This document shows, piece after piece, positions 47,912 through 62,760 of a DNA stretch of 64,000 nt. The stretch is from contig JAYMFD010002246.1 in assembly GCA_035771175.1 (NCBI GenBank), positions 1 to 64,000 of the forward strand, written 5' to 3'. The translations under genes were made by a program, and so were the position numbers. Source of the DNA: Paratinospora sagittata (taxonomy: Eukaryota; Streptophyta; Magnoliopsida; Ranunculales; Menispermaceae). The notes beneath the pieces were generated by a model. That model was not told the origin of the DNA. It saw nothing but the letters and a program-made list of their open reading frames with translations, and did not search any database. Every line of letters starts with the position of its first letter. Position 1 is the first letter of the stretch.

Positions 47912-50900
47912 GAGGCAATCGCGACCAATCCACCGGATTTCTTTCTCCACCAAGTCTTTGTGCGAGTCCCAACATCCTTCTATTAACCACCGGAATAGAT
48001 GATACTCCGTACCACTATCCCGGTGAACTTTTGACCCCCAACTCTAAAATCTTGGTTCAAATGAATTAAACTTATTTAGAAAATGTGTTTGAGGCAATCG
48101 CGACCAATCCACCGGATTGCTTTTTCCACCAACTTCTTAAGCGAGTCCCAATATCCTTCTAGGAATCCCCGGAATAGATGGAACTCCGTTCCAATATCCC
48201 GATGAATTTTTTACCCCTAAATCTCAAATTTTGGTTTAAATGAACTAAATTTACTTAGAAAATGTGTTTGAAGCAATCGCGACCAATCCACCTGATTGCT
48301 TTCTCCACCTACTCTTTAAGCGAGTCCCAATATCCTTCTAGCAACCCCCAGAATAGAGGGAACTCCGTTCCAATATCCCAGGGATTTTTTTACCCCCAAA
48401 TCTAAATTTTGGTTTAAATGAATTAAATTTACTTAGAAAAAGTGTTTGAGGCAATCGCGACCAATCCACCGGATTGCTTTCTCTACCAACTCCTTGAGCG
48501 AATCTCAATATCCTTCAGGCAACCCCCAGAATAGATGGAACTCCGTTTCAATATCCCGATGAATTTTTGACCATTAAATCTCAAGTTTGGGTTTAAAAGA
48601 ACTAAATTTACTGAAAAAATGTGTTTGAAGCAATCGCGACCAATCCACCGGATTGCTTTCTCCGGCTGCTCTTTGAGCGAGTCCTAATATCCTTCTAGGA
48701 ACTCCCAGAATAGATGGAACTCCGTTCCAATATCCTGGTAAATTTTTGACCCACCAATCTAAAATTTGGGTTTAAATGAACTAAATATACTTAGAAAAAG
48801 TGTTTGAGGCAATCGCGACCAATCCACCGGATTGCTTTTTTCGCCTACTCCTTGAGCGAGTCCCAATATCCTTCAAGCAACCCCCAGAATGGATGGAACT
48901 CCGTTCCAATATCCCGATGAATTTTTGATCCATAAATCTCAAATTTTGGTTTAAATGAACTAAATTTACTTAGAAAAAGTGTTTGAGGCAATCGCAACCA
49001 ATCCACCGGATTGCTTTCTTCACCAAGTCTTTGTACGAGTCCCAATATCCTTCTTTTAACCACCGGAATAGATGAAACTCCGTCCCAATATCCCGGTGAA
49101 CTTTTGACCCCCAACTCTAAAATCTTGGTTTAAATGAATTAAACTTATTTAGAAAATGTGTTTGAGGCAATCGCGACCAATCCACCGGATTGCTTTTTCC
49201 ACCAACTTCTTAAGCGAGTCCCAATATCCTTCTAGGAACCCCCGGAATAGATGGAACTCCGTTCCAATATCCCGATGAATTTTTGACCCCTAAATCTCAA
49301 ATTTTGGATTAAATGAACTAAATTTACTTAGAAAATGTGTTTAAGGCAATCGCGACCAATCCACCTGATTGCTTTCTCCACCTACTCTTTAAGCGAGTCC
49401 CAATATCCTTCTAGCAACCCCCAGAATAGATGGAACTCCGTTCCAATATCCCAGGGAATTTTTTACCCCCAAATCTAAATTTTGGTTCAAATGAATTAAA
49501 TTTACTTAGAAAAAGTGTTTGAGGCAATCGCGACCAATCCACCGGATTGTTTTTTCTACCAACTCCTTGAGCAAGTCCCAATATCCTTCAAGCAACCCCA
49601 GAATAGATGGAACACCGTTTCAATATCCCGATGAATTTTTGACCATTAAATCTCAAATTTTGGTTTAAATGAACTAAATTTACTAAGAAAATGTGTTTGA
49701 GGCAATCGCGACCAATCCACCGTATTGCTTTCTCCACCTACTCTTTTAGCGAGTCCCAATATTCTTCAAGCAACCCCCCAGGATAGATGGAACTCCATTC
49801 CAATATCCCGATGAATTTTTGACCACTAAATCTCAAATTTTGGTTTAAATGAATTAAATTTACTTAGAAAATTTGTTTGAGGCAATCACGACCAATCCAC
49901 CAGATTGCTTTCTCCATCAACTCTTTCAGCGAGTCCCAATATCCTTCAAGGAACCCCCGGAATAGATGAAACTCCGTTCCAATATCCCGATGAATTTTTG
50001 ACACCCAAATCTAAAATTTTGGTTTAAATGAATTAAATTTACTTAGAAAAAGTGTTTGAGGCAATCGCGACCAATCCAACGGATTGCTTTCTCTACCAAC
50101 TCCTTGAGCGAATCTCAACATCCTTCAAGCAACCCCCAGAATAGATGGAACTCTGTTTCAATATCCCGATGAATTTTTGACCATTAAATCTCAAATTTTG
50201 GTTTAAAAGAACTAAATTTACTTAAAAAATGTGTTTGAAGCAATCGCGACCAATCCACCGGATTGCTTTCTCCGCCTACTCTTTAAGCGAGTCCCAATAT
50301 CCTTCTAGGAACCCTCGGAATAGATGGAACTCTATTCCAATATCTCGATGAATTTTTGACCCCTAAATCTCAAATTTTGGTTTAAATGAACTAAATTAAC
50401 CTAGAAAATGTGTTTGAGGCAATCGCGACCAATCCACCGGATTGCTTTCTCTACCTACTCTTTTAGCGAGTCCCAATATCCTTCTAGCAACCCTCCAGAA
50501 TAAATGGAACTCCGTTCCAATATCCCGACAAATTTTTGACCCCTAAATCTCAAATTTTGATTGAAATGAACTAAATTTACTTAGAAAATGTGTTTGAGGC
50601 AATCGCTACCAATCCACCAGAATGCTTTCTCCACCAACTCCTTGAGCGAGTCCCAACATCCTTCTAGGAACCCCCAGAATAGATGGAAATCCGTTCCAAT
50701 ATCCCGGTGAATTTTTGACACCAAAATCTAAAATTTTGGTTTAAATGAACTAAATATACTTAGAAAAAGTAATTGAGGCAATCGCGACCAATTCCCCAGA
50801 TTGCTTTCTCCACCAACTCCTTGAGCGAGTCCCAATATCCTTCAAGCAACCCCCCAGGATAGATGGAACTCTGTTCCAATATCCCAATGAATTTTTGACC

Positions 50901-53900
50901 ACTAAATCTCAAATTTTGGTTTAAATGAATAAAATTTACTTAGAAAATTTGTTTGAGGCAATCGCGACCAATCCACCAGATTGCTTTCTCCACCAACTCT
51001 TTGAGCGAGTCCCAATATCCTTCTAGGAACCCCCGGAATAGATGGAACTTCGTTCCAATATCCCGGTGAATTTTTGACCCCCATATCTAAAATTTTGGTC
51101 TAAATGAACTAAATATACTTAGAAAAAGTGTTTGAGGCAACCGCGACCAATCCACCGGATTGCTTTGCCCACCAACTCCTTGAGCGATTCCCAATATCCT
51201 TCAAACAACCTCCTAGAATAGATGGAACTCTGTTCCAATATCCCGATGAATTTTTGACCCCAAAATCTCAAATTTTGGTTTAAATGAACTAAATTTACTT
51301 AGAAAATGTGTTTGAGGCAATCGCGACCAATCCACCAGATTGCTTTCTCCACCAACTCTTTGAGCGAGTCCTAATATCCTTCTAGGAACGCCCAGAATAG
51401 ATGGAACTCCGTTCCAATATCCTGGTAAATTTTTGACCCACAAATCTAAAATTTGGGTTTAAATGAACTAAATATACTTAGAAAAAGTGTTTGAGGCAAT
51501 CGCGACCAATCCACCGGATTGCTTTTTTCGCCTACTCCTTGAGCGAGTCCCAATATCCTTCAAGCAACCCCCAAAATGGATGGAACTCCGTTCCAATATC
51601 CCGATGAATTTTTGATCCATAAATCTCAAATTTTGGTTTAAATGAACTAAATTTACTTAGAAAAAGTGTTTGAGGCAATCGCGACCAATCCACCGGATTG
51701 CTTTCTCCACCAAGTCTTTGTGCGAGTCCCAATATCCTTCTATTAGCCACCGGAATAGATGAAACTCCGTACCAATATCCCGGTGAACTTTTGACCGCCA
51801 ACTCTAAAATCTTGGTTTAAATGAATTAAACTTATTTAGAAAATGTGTTTGAGGCAATTGCAACCAATCCACCAGATTGCTTTCTCCACCAACTCTTTGA
51901 GCGAGTCCCAATATCCTTCTAGGAACCCCCGGAATAGATGGAACTCCGTTCCAATATCCCGATGAATTTTTGACCCCTAAATCTCAAATTTTTGTTTAAA
52001 CGAACTAAATTTACTTAGAAAATGTGTTTGAGGCAATCGCGACCAATCCACCTTTTTGCTTTCTCCACCTACTCTTTAAGCGAGTCCCAATATCCTTCTA
52101 GCAACCCCCAGAATAGATGGAACTCCGTTCCAATATCCCAGGGAATTTTTTACCCCCAAATCTAAATTTTGGTTTAAATGAATTAAATTTACTTAGAAAA
52201 AGTGTTTGAGGCAATCGCGACCAATCCACCGGATTGTTTTTTCTACCAAATCCTTGAGCAAGTCCCAATATCCTTCAAGCAACTCCCAGAATAGATGGAA
52301 CACCGTTTCAATATCCCGATGAATTTTTGACAACTAAATCTCAAATTTTGGTTTAAATGAATTAAATTTACTTAGAAAATTTGTTTGAGGCAATCGCGAC
52401 CAATCCACCAGATTGCTTTCTCCACCAACTCTTTCAGCGAGTCCCAATATCCTTCTAGGAACCCCCGTAATAGATGGAACTCCGTTCCAATATCCCGATG
52501 AATTTTTGACCCCTAAATCTAAAATTTTGGTTTAAATGAATTAAATTTACTTAGAAAAAGTGTTTGAGGCAATCGCGACCAATCTAACGGATTGCTTTCT
52601 CTACCAACTCCTTGAGCGAATCTCAATATCCTTCAAGCAACCCCCAGAATAGATGGAACTCTGTTTCAATATCCCGATTAATTTTTGACCATTAAATCTC
52701 AAATTTTGGTTTAAAAGAACTAAATTTACTTAAAAAATGTGTTTCAAGCAATCGTGACCAATCCACCGGATTGCTTTCTCCGCCTACTCTTTGAGCGAGT
52801 CCCAATATCCTTCAAGCAACCCCCAGAATAGACGGAACTCTGTTTCAATATCCCGGTGAATTTTTGACACCAAAATCTAAAATTTTGGTTTAAATGAACT
52901 AAATATACTTAGAAAAAGTAATTGAGGCAATCGCGACCAATTCCCCATATTGCTTTCTCCACCAACTCCTTGAGCGAGTCCCAATATCCTTCAAGCAACC
53001 CCCCAGGATAGATGGAACTCCGTTCCAATATCCCGATGAATTTTTGACCACTAAATCTCAAATTTTGGTTTAAATGAATAAATTTTACTTAGAAAATTTG
53101 TTTGAGGCAATCGCGACCAATCCACCAGATTGCTTTCTCCACCAACTCTTTGAGCGAGTCCCAATATCATTCTAGGAACCCCCGGAATAGCTGTAACTCC
53201 GTTCCAATATCCCGATGAATTTTTGACCCCTAAATCTCAAATTTTGGTTTAAATGAACTAAATTTACATAGAAAATGTGTTTAAGGCAATCGCGACCAAT
53301 CCACCTGATTGCTTTCTCCACCTACTCTTTAAGCGAGTCCCAATATCCTTCTAGCAACCCCCAGAATAGATGGAACTCCGTTCCAATATCCCAGGGAATT
53401 TTTTACCCCCAAATCTAAATTTTGGTTTAAATGAATTAAATTTACTTAGAAAAAGTGTTTGAGGCAATCGCGACCAATCCACCAGATTGCTTTGACCACC
53501 AACTCTTTCAGCGAGTCCCAATATCCTTCTAGGAACCCCCGGAATAGATGGAACTCCGTTCCAATATCCCGATGAATTTTTGACCCCCAAATCTAAAATT
53601 TTGGTTTAAATGAGTTAAATTTACTTAGAAAAAGTGTTTGAGGCAATCGCGACCAGTCCAACGGATTGCTTTTTCTACCAACTCCTTGAGCAAGTCCCAA
53701 TATCCTTCAAGCAACCCCCAGAATAGATGGAACACCGTTTCAATATCCCGATGAATTTTTGACCATTAAATCTCAAATTTTGGTTTAAATGAACTAAATT
53801 TACTTAGAAAATGTGTTTGAGGCAATCGCGACCAATCCACCGTATTGCTTTCTCCACCTACTATTTTAGCGAGTCCCAATATTCTTCAAGCAACCCCCCA

Positions 53901-55160
53901 GGATAGATGGAACTCTGTTCCAATATCCCGATGAATTTTTGACCATTAAATCTCAAATTTTGGTTTAAATGAACTAAATTTACTTAGAAAATGTGTTTGG
54001 GGCAATCGCTACCAATCCACCAGATTGCTTTCTCCACCAACTCTTTGAGCGAGTCCCAATGTCTTTCAAACAATCCCCCAGTATAGATGGAACTCTGTTC
54101 CAATATCCCGATGAATTTTTCACCCCTAAATCTAAAATTTGGGTTTAAATGAACTAAATATACTTAGAAAAAGTGTTTGAGGCAATCGCGACCAATCCAC
54201 CGGATTGCTTTTTCTGCCTACTCCTTGAGCGATTACCAACATCTTTCAAGCAACCCCCAGAATAGATGGAACTCCGTTCCAATATCCCGATGAATTTTTG
54301 ACCCATAAATCTCAAATTTTGGTTTAAATGAACTAAATTTACTTAGAAAATGTGTTTGAGGCAATCGCGACCAATCCACCGGATTGCTTTCTGCCCCAAG
54401 TCTTTGTGCGAGTCCCAATATCCTTTTAGTAACCACCAGAATAGATGAAACTCCGTACCAATATCCCGGTGAACTTTTGACCCCCAACTCTAAAATCTTG
54501 GTTTAAATGAATTAAACTTATTTAGAAAATGTGTTTGAGGCAATTGCAACCAATCCACCAGATTGCTTTTTCCACCAACTTCTTAAGCGAGTCCCAATAT
54601 CCTTCTAGGAACCCCCGGAATAGATGGAACTCCGTTCCAATATCCCGATGAATTTTTGACCCCTAAATCTCAAATTTTTGTTTAAACGAACTAAATTTAC
54701 TTAGAAAATGTGTTTGAGGCAATCGCGACCAATCCACCTGATTGCTTTCTCCACCTACTCTTTAAGCGAGTCCCAATATCCTTCTAGCAACCCCCAGAAT
54801 AGGTGGAACTCCGTTCCAATATCCCAGGGAATTTTTTACCCCCAAATCTAAATTTTGGTTTAAATGAATTAAATTTACTTAGAAAAAGTGTTTGAGGCAA
54901 TCGCGACCAATCCAACGGATTGCTTTCTCTACCAACTCCTTGAGCGAATCTCAATATCCTTCAAGCAACCCCCAGAATAGATGGAACTCTGTTTCAATAT
55001 CCCGATGAATTTTTGACCATTAAATCTCAAATTTTGGTTTAAATGAACTAAATTTACTTAGAAAATGTGTTTGAAGCAATCGCGACCAATCCACCGGATT
55101 GCTTTCTCCGCCTACTCTTTAAGCGAGTCCCAATATCCTTCAAGCAACCCCCAGAATAGA

Positions 55161-56056
55161 TGGAACACCGTTTCAATAACCCGATGAATTTTTGACCATT
55201 AAATCTCAAATTTTGGTTTAAATGAACTAAATTTACTTAGAAAATGTGTTTGAGGCAATCGCGACCAATCCACCGTATTGCTTTCTCCACCTACTCTTTT
55301 AGCGAGTCCCAATATTCTTCAAGCAACCCCCCAGGATAGATGGAACTCCGTTCCAATATCCCGATGAATTTTTAACCACTAAATCTCAAATTTTGGTTTA
55401 AATGAATTAAATTTACTTAGAAAATTTGTTTGAGGCAATCGCGACCAATCCACCAGATTGCTTTCTCCACCAACTCTTTAAGCGAATCCCAATATCCTTC
55501 TAGGAACCCCCGGAATAGATGGAACTTCGTTCCAATATCTCGGTGAATTTTTGACCCCCAAATCTAAAATTTTGGTTTAAATGAACTAAATATACTTAGA
55601 AAAAGTGTTTGAGGCAATCGCGACCAATCCACCGGATTGGTTTGTCCACCAACTCCTTGAGCGAGTCCCAATATCCTTCAAACAACCCCCAGAATAGATG
55701 GAACTCTGTTCCAATATCCCGATGAATTTTTGACCCCTAAATCTCAAATTTTGGTTTAAATGAACTAAATTTACTTAGAAAATGTGTTTGGGGCAATCGC
55801 GACCAATCCACTAGATTGCTTTCTCCACCAACTCTTTGAGCGAGTCCCAATATCCTTCAAGCCACCCCCAGAATAGATGGAACTCCGTTCCAATATCCCG
55901 ATGAATTTTTGAACCATAAATCTCAAATTTTGGTTTAAATGAACTAAATATACTTAGAAAAAGTGTTTGAGGCAATCACGACCAATCCACCGGATTGCTT
56001 TTTCCGCCTACTCCTTGAGCGAGTCCCAATATCCTTTAAGCAACCCCCAGAATAGA
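55161..56056. repeat. 5-monomer tandem duplication (896 bp), copy 1
   Basis: Five monomers in the order 'gaacaccg', 'attcttcaagc / ccaggatag', 'ggaacccccggaatag', 'ggattggtttgtccacc / caaacaacc' and 'gtttggggcaatcg' recur with 'tggaacaccg' at 55,161 and 56,057. Confidence 0.78.
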
Positions 56057-56950
56057 TGGAACACCGTTTCAATATCCCGATAAATTCTTGACCATTAAAT
56101 CTCAAATTTTGGTTTAAATGAACTAAATTTACTTAGAAAATGTGTTTGAGGCAATCGCGACCAATCCACCGTATTGCTTTCTCCACCTACCCTTTTAGCG
56201 AGTCCCAATATTCTTCAAGCAACCCCCCAGGATAGATGGAACTCCGTTCCAATATCCCGATGAATTTTTAACCACTAAATCTCAAATTTTGGTTTAAATG
56301 AATTAAATTTACTTAGAAAATTTGTTTGAGGCAATCGCGACCAATCCACCAGATTTCTTTCTCCACCAACTCTTTGAGCGAGTCCCAATATCCTTCTAGG
56401 AACCCCCGGAATAGATGGAACTCCGTTCCAATATCCCGGTGAATTTTTGACCCCCAAATCTAAAATTTTGGTTTAAATGAACTAAATATACTTAGAAAAA
56501 GTGTTTGAGGCAATCGCGACCAATCCACCGGATTGGTTTGTCCACCAACTCCTTGAGCGAGTCCCAATATCCTTCAAACAACCCCCAGAATAGATGGAAC
56601 TCTGTTCCAATATCCCGATGAATTTTTGACCCCTAAGTCTCAAATTTTGGTTTAAATGAACTAAATTTACTTAGAGAATGTGTTTGGGGCAATCGCTACC
56701 AATCCACCAGATTGCTTTCTCCGCCAACTCTTTGAGCGAGTCCCAATATCCTTCAAACAACCCCCCAGAATAGATGGAACTCTGTTCCAATATCCCGATA
56801 AATTTTTGACCCCTAAATCTAAAATTTGGGTTTAAATGAACTAAATATACTTAGAAAAAGTGTTTGAGGCAATCGCGACCAATCCACCGGATTGCTTTTT
56901 CCGCCTACTCCTTGAGCGAGTACCAACATCTTTCAAGCAACCCCCCAGAA
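56057..56950. repeat. 5-monomer tandem duplication, copy 2
   Basis: Same five-variant order as the preceding block, including the rare 'ggattggtttgtccacc'. Scattered single-base differences ('agatttc' for 'agattgc', 'tccgccaactc') show some divergence since duplication. Confidence 0.76.
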
Positions 56951-59900
56951 TAGATGGAACTCCGTTCCAATATCCCGATGAATTTTTGACCCATAAATCT
57001 CAAATTTTGGTTTAAATGAACTAAATTTACTTTGAAAATGTGTTTGAGGCAATCGCGACCAATCCACCGGATTGCTTTCTCCACCAATTCTTTGAGCGAG
57101 TCCCAATATCCTTCTAGGAACCCCCGGAATAGATGGAACTCCGTTCTAATATCCCGATGAATTTTTGACCCCTAAATCTCAAATTTTGGTTTAAATGAAC
57201 TAAATTTACTTAGAAAATGTGTTTGAGGCAATCGCGACCAATCCACCTGATTGCTTTCTCCACCTACTCTTTAAGCGAGTCCCAATATCCTTCTGGCAAC
57301 ACCCAGAATAGATGGAACTCCGTTCCAATATCCCAGGGAATTTTTTACCCCCAAATCTAAATTTTGGTTTAAATGAATTAAATTTACTTAGAAAAAGTGT
57401 TTGAGGCAATCGCGACCAATCCAACGGATTGCTTTCTCTACCAACTCCTTGAGCGAATCTCAATATCCTTCAAGCAACCCCCAGAATAGATGGAACTCTG
57501 TTTCAATATCCCGATGAGTTTTTGACCATTAAATCTCAAATTTTGGTTCAAAAGAACTAAATTTACTTAGAAAATGTGTTTGAAGGAATCGCGACCAATC
57601 CACCGGATTGCTTTCTCCGCCTACTCTTTAAACGAGTCCCAATATCCTTCAAGCAACCCCCAGAATAGATGGAACACCGTTTCAATATCCCGATGAATTT
57701 TTGACCATTAAATCTCAAATTTTGGTTTAAATGAACTAAATTTACTTAGAAAATGTGTTTGAGGCAATCGCGACCAATCCACCGTATTGCTTTCTCCACC
57801 TACTCTTTTAGCGAGTCCTAATATTCTTCAAGCGACCCCCCACGATATATGGAACTCCGTTCCAATATCCCGATGAATTTTTAACCCCTAAATCTCAAAT
57901 TTTGGTTTAAATGAATTAAATTTACTTAGAAAATTTGTTTGAGGCAATCGCGACCAATCCACCAGATTGCTTTCTCCACCAACTCTTTGAGCGAGCAGCA
58001 ATATCCTTTTAGGAACCCCCGGAATAGATGGAACTCCGTTCCAATATCCCGGTGAATTTTTGACAACCAAATCTAAAATTTTGGTTTAAATGAACTAAAT
58101 ATACTTAGAAAAAGTGTTTGAGGCAATCGCGACGAATTCACCGGATTGCTTTGTCCACCAACTCCTTGAGCGAGTCCCAATATCCTTCAAACAACCCCCC
58201 AGAATAGATGGAACTCTGTTCCAATATCCCGATGAATTTTTGACCCCTAAATCTCAAATTTTGGTTTAAATGAACTAAATTTACTTAGAAAATGTGTTTG
58301 GGGCAATCGCTACCAATCCACCAGATTGCTTTCTCCACCAACTCTTTGAGCGAGTCCCAATATCCTTCAAACAACCCCCCAGAATAGATGGAACTCTGTT
58401 CCAATATCCCGATAAATTTTTGACCCCTAAATCTCAAATTTTGGTTTAAATGAACTAAATTTACTTAGAAAATGTGTTTGAGGCAATCGCGACCAATCCA
58501 CCGGATTGCTTTCGCCACCAAGTCTTTGTGCGAGTCCCAATATCCTTCTATTAACCACCGGAATAGATGAAACTCCGTACCAATATCCCAGTGAACTTTT
58601 GACCCCCAACTCTAAAATCTTGGTTTAAATGAATTAAACTTATTTAGAAAATGTGTTTGAGCCAATCACGACCAATCCACCGGATTGCTTTTTCCACCAA
58701 CTTCTTAAGCGAGTCCCAATATCCTTTTAGGAACCCCCGGAATAGATGGAACTCCGTTCCAATATCCCGATGAATTTTTGACCCCTAAATCTCAAATTTT
58801 GGTTTAAATGAACTAAATTAACTTAAAAAATGTGTTTGAGGCAATCGCGACCAATCCACCGGATTGCTTTCTCCACCTACTCCTTTAGCGAGTCCCAATA
58901 TCCTTCTAGCAACCCCGCAGAATAAATGGAACTACGTTCCAATATCCCGATGAATTTTTGACCCCTAAATCTCAAATTTTGGTTTAAATGAACTAAATTT
59001 ACTTAGAAAATGTGTTTGAGGCAATCGCGACCAATCCACCGGATTGCTTTGTCCACCAACTTCTTGAGCGAGTCCCAATATCCTTCAAACAACCCCCCAG
59101 AATAGATGGAACTCTGTTCCAATATCCCGATGAATTTTTGACCCCTAAATCTCAAATTTTAGTTTAAATGAATAAAATTTACTTAGAAAATTTGTTTGTG
59201 GCAATCGCGACCAATCCACCAGATTGCTTTCTCCACCAACTCTTTTAGCGAGTCCCAATATCCTTCTAGGAACCCCCGGAATAGATGGAACTTCGATCCA
59301 ATATCCCGGTGAATTTTTGACCCCCAAATCTAAAATTTGGTTTTAAATGAACTAAATATACTTAGAAAAAGTGTTTGAGGCAATCGCGACCAATCCACCG
59401 GATTGCTTTTTCCGCCTACTCCTTGAGCGAGTCCCAATATCCTTCAAGCAACCCCCAGAATGGATGGAACTCCGTTCCAATATCCCGATGAATTTTTGAT
59501 CCATAAATCTCAAATTTTGGTTTAAATGAACTAAATTTACTTAGAAAATGTGTTTGAGGCAATCGCGACCAATCCACCTGATTGCTTTCTCCACCTACTC
59601 TTTAAGCGAGTGCCAATATCCTTCTAGCAACCCCCCAGAAAAAATGGAACTCCGTTCCAATATCCCGATGAATTTTTGACCACTAAATCTCAAATTTTGG
59701 TTTAAATGTACCAAATTTACTTAGGAAATGTGCTTGAGGCAATCACGACCAATCCACCATATTGCTTTCTCCACCAACTCTTTGAGCGAGTCCCAATATC
59801 CTTCTATTAACCACCGGAATAGATGAAACTCTGTACCAATATCCCGGTGAACTTTTGACCCCCAACTCTAAAATCTTGGTTTAAATGAATTAAACTTATT

Positions 59901-61552
59901 TAGAAAATGTGTTTGAGGCAATCGCGACCAATCCACCGGATTGCTTTTTCCACCAACTTCTTAAGCGAGTCCCAATATCCTTCTAGGAACCCCCGGAATA
60001 GATGGAACTCCGTTCCAATATCCCGATGAATTTTTGACCCCTAAATCTCAAATTTTGGTTTAAATGAATTAAATTTACTTAGAAAAAGTGTTTGAGGCAA
60101 TCGCGACCAATCCACCGGATTGCTTTTTCTACCAACTCCTTGAGCAAGTCCCAATATCCTTCAAGCAACCCCCAGAATAGATGGAACACCGTTTCAATAT
60201 CCCGATGAATTTTTTACCATTAAATCTCAAATTTTGGTTTAAATGAACTAAATTTACTTAGAAAATGTGTTTGAGGCAATCGCGACCAATTCACCGTATT
60301 GCTTTCTCCACCTACTATTTGATCGAGTCCCAATATCCTTCTAACAACCCCTCAGAATAGATGGAACTCCGTTCCAATATCCCGATGAATTTTTGATCCC
60401 TAAATCTCAAATTTTGGTTTAAATGAACTTAATTTACTTAGGAAATGTGTTTGAGGCAATCGCGACCAATCCACCATATTGCTTTCTCCACCAACTCTTT
60501 GAGCGAGTCCTAATATCCTTCTAGGAACCCCCGGAATAGATGGAACTCCGTTCCAATATCCCGGTGAATTTTTGACCCCCAAATCTAAAATTTGGGTTTA
60601 AATGAACTAAATATGCTTAGAAAAAGTGTTTGAAGCAATCGTGACCAATCCACCGGATTGCTTTTTCCGCCTACTCCTTGAGCGAGTACCAATATCCTTC
60701 AAGCAACCCCCAGAATAGATGGAACTCCGTTCCAATATCCCGATGAATTTTTGAACCATAAATCTCAAATTTTGGTTTAAATGAACTAAATTTACTTAGA
60801 AAATGTGTTTGAGGCAATCGCGACCAATCCACCGGATTGCTTTCTCCACCAAGTCTTTGTGTGAGTCCCAATATCCTTCTATTAACCACCGGAATAGATG
60901 AAACTCCGTACCAATATCCCGGTAAACTTTTGACCCCCAACTCTAAAATCTTGGTTTAAATGAATTAAACTTATTTAGAAAATGTGTTTGAGGCAATCGC
61001 GACCAATCCACCTGATTGCTTTCTCCACCTACTCTTTAAGCGAGTCTCAATATCCTTCTAGCAACCCCAAGAATAGATGGAACTCCGTTCCAATATCCCA
61101 GGGAGTTTTTTACCCCCAAATCTAAATTTTGGTTTAAATGAATTAAATTTACTTAGAAAAAGTGTTTGAGGCAATCGCGACCAATCCAACGGATTGCTTT
61201 CTCTACCAACTCCTTGAGCGAATCTCAATATCCTTCAAGCAACCCCCAGAATAGATGGAACTCTGTTTCAATATCCCGATGAATTTTTGACCATTAAATC
61301 TCAAATTTTGGTTTAAAAGAACTAAATTTACTTAGAAAATGTGTTTGAAGCAATCGCGACCAATCCACCGGATTGCTTTCTCCGCCTACTCTTTAAGCGA
61401 GTCCCAATATCCTTCTAGCAACCCCCCAGAATAAATGGAACTCCGTTCCAATATCCCGGTGAATTTTTGACACCAAAATCTAAAATTTTGGTTTAAATGA
61501 ACTAAATATACTTAGAAAAAGTAATTGAGGCAATCGCGACCAATTCACCAGA

Positions 61553-62760
61553 TTGCTTTTTCCACCAACTCCTTAAGCGAATCCCAATATCCTTTAAACA
61601 ACCCCCCAGAATAGATGGAACTCTGTTCCAATATCCCGATGAATTTTTGACCCCTAAATCTCAAATTTTGGTTAAAATGAACTAAATTTACTTAGAAAAT
61701 GTGTTTGAGGCAATCGTGACCAATTCACCGGATTGCTTTCTCCACTAACTCCTTGAGCGAGTCCCAATATCCTTCAAGCAACCCCCCATGATAGATGGAA
61801 CTCCGTTCCAATATCCCGATGAATTTTTGACCACTAAATCTCAAATTTTGGTTTAAATGAATAAAATATACTTAGAAAATGTGTTTGAGGCAATCGCGAC
61901 CAATCCACCAGATTGCTTTCTCCACCAACTCTTTGAGTGACTCCTAATATCCTACTAGGAACCCCAGGAATAGATGGAACTCCGTTCCAATATCCTCGTG
62001 AATTTTTGACCCACAAATCTAAAATTTGGGTTTAAATGAACTAAATATACTTAGAAAAAGTGTTTGAGGCAATCGCGACCAATCCACCAGATTGCTTTTT
62101 CCACCAACTCCTTAAGCGAGTCCCAATATCCTTTAAACAACCCCCCAGAATAGATGGAACTCTGTTCCAATATCCCGATGAATTTTTGACCCCTAAATCT
62201 CAAATTTTGGTTAAAATGAACTAAATTTACTTAGAAAATGTGTTTGAGGCAATCGCGACCAATTCACCGGATTGCTTTCTCCACTAACTCCTTGAGCGAG
62301 TCCCAATATCCTTCAAGCAACCCCCCATGATAGATGGAACTCCGTTCCAATATCCCGATGAATTTTTGACCACTAAATCTCAAATTTTGGTTTAAATGAA
62401 TAAAATTTACTTAGAAAATTTGTTTAAGGCAATCGCGACCAATCCACCGGATTGCTTTTTCCACCAACTCCTTGAGCGAGTCCCAATATCCTTTAAACAA
62501 CCCCCCAGAATAGATGGAACTCTGTTCCAATATCCCGATGAATTTTTGACCCCTAAATCTCAAATTTTGGTTTAAATGAACTAAATTTACTTAGAAAATG
62601 TATTTGTGGCAATCGCGACCAATCCACCAGATTGCTTTCTCCACCAACTCTTTGAGCGAGTCCTAATATCCTACTAGGAACCCCAGGAATAGATGGAACT
62701 CCGTTCCAATATCCTGGTGAATTTTTGACCCACAAATCTAAAATATGGGTTTAAATGAAC
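61553..62760. repeat. Local 3- to 4-monomer duplication
   Basis: 'cctttaaacaacccccc' occurs at about 61,592, 62,131 and 62,491; 'ccccccatgatag' at 61,786 and 62,325 (539 bp, three monomers); and 'cctactaggaaccccagg' at 61,951 and 62,670 (719 bp, four monomers). The second unit has one more monomer than the first. These variants are not seen elsewhere, so the duplication is probably recent. Confidence 0.78.

Larger units (their letters stand above)
35449..49500. repeat. Satellite array, domain 2, right of the inversion
   Basis: Forward-oriented satellite resumes with 'agatgaaactccgtacc', in the middle of a 'tattaacc' type monomer whose first part is missing. It holds the 14-mer, 11-mer and 7-mer duplications listed separately and several length-variant monomers. 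Variants 'ccccctgaatagatgg' with 'aatttcccaggg' (36,895 and 39,408) and 'ggatagatggagctccg' mark the HOR phase. No gene is seen. Confidence 0.93.
54550..57060. repeat. 14-monomer repeat (about 2,509 bp), copy 1
   Basis: Variant order recurs about 2,509 bp downstream: 'cccaggg' at 54,823 and 57,332, and the 'gatggaacaccg' monomer at 55,161 and about 57,671, each preceded by 'ccgcctactctttaa'. The downstream match fades near 58,360. The unit contains the 5-mer duplication listed separately. Confidence 0.7.
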
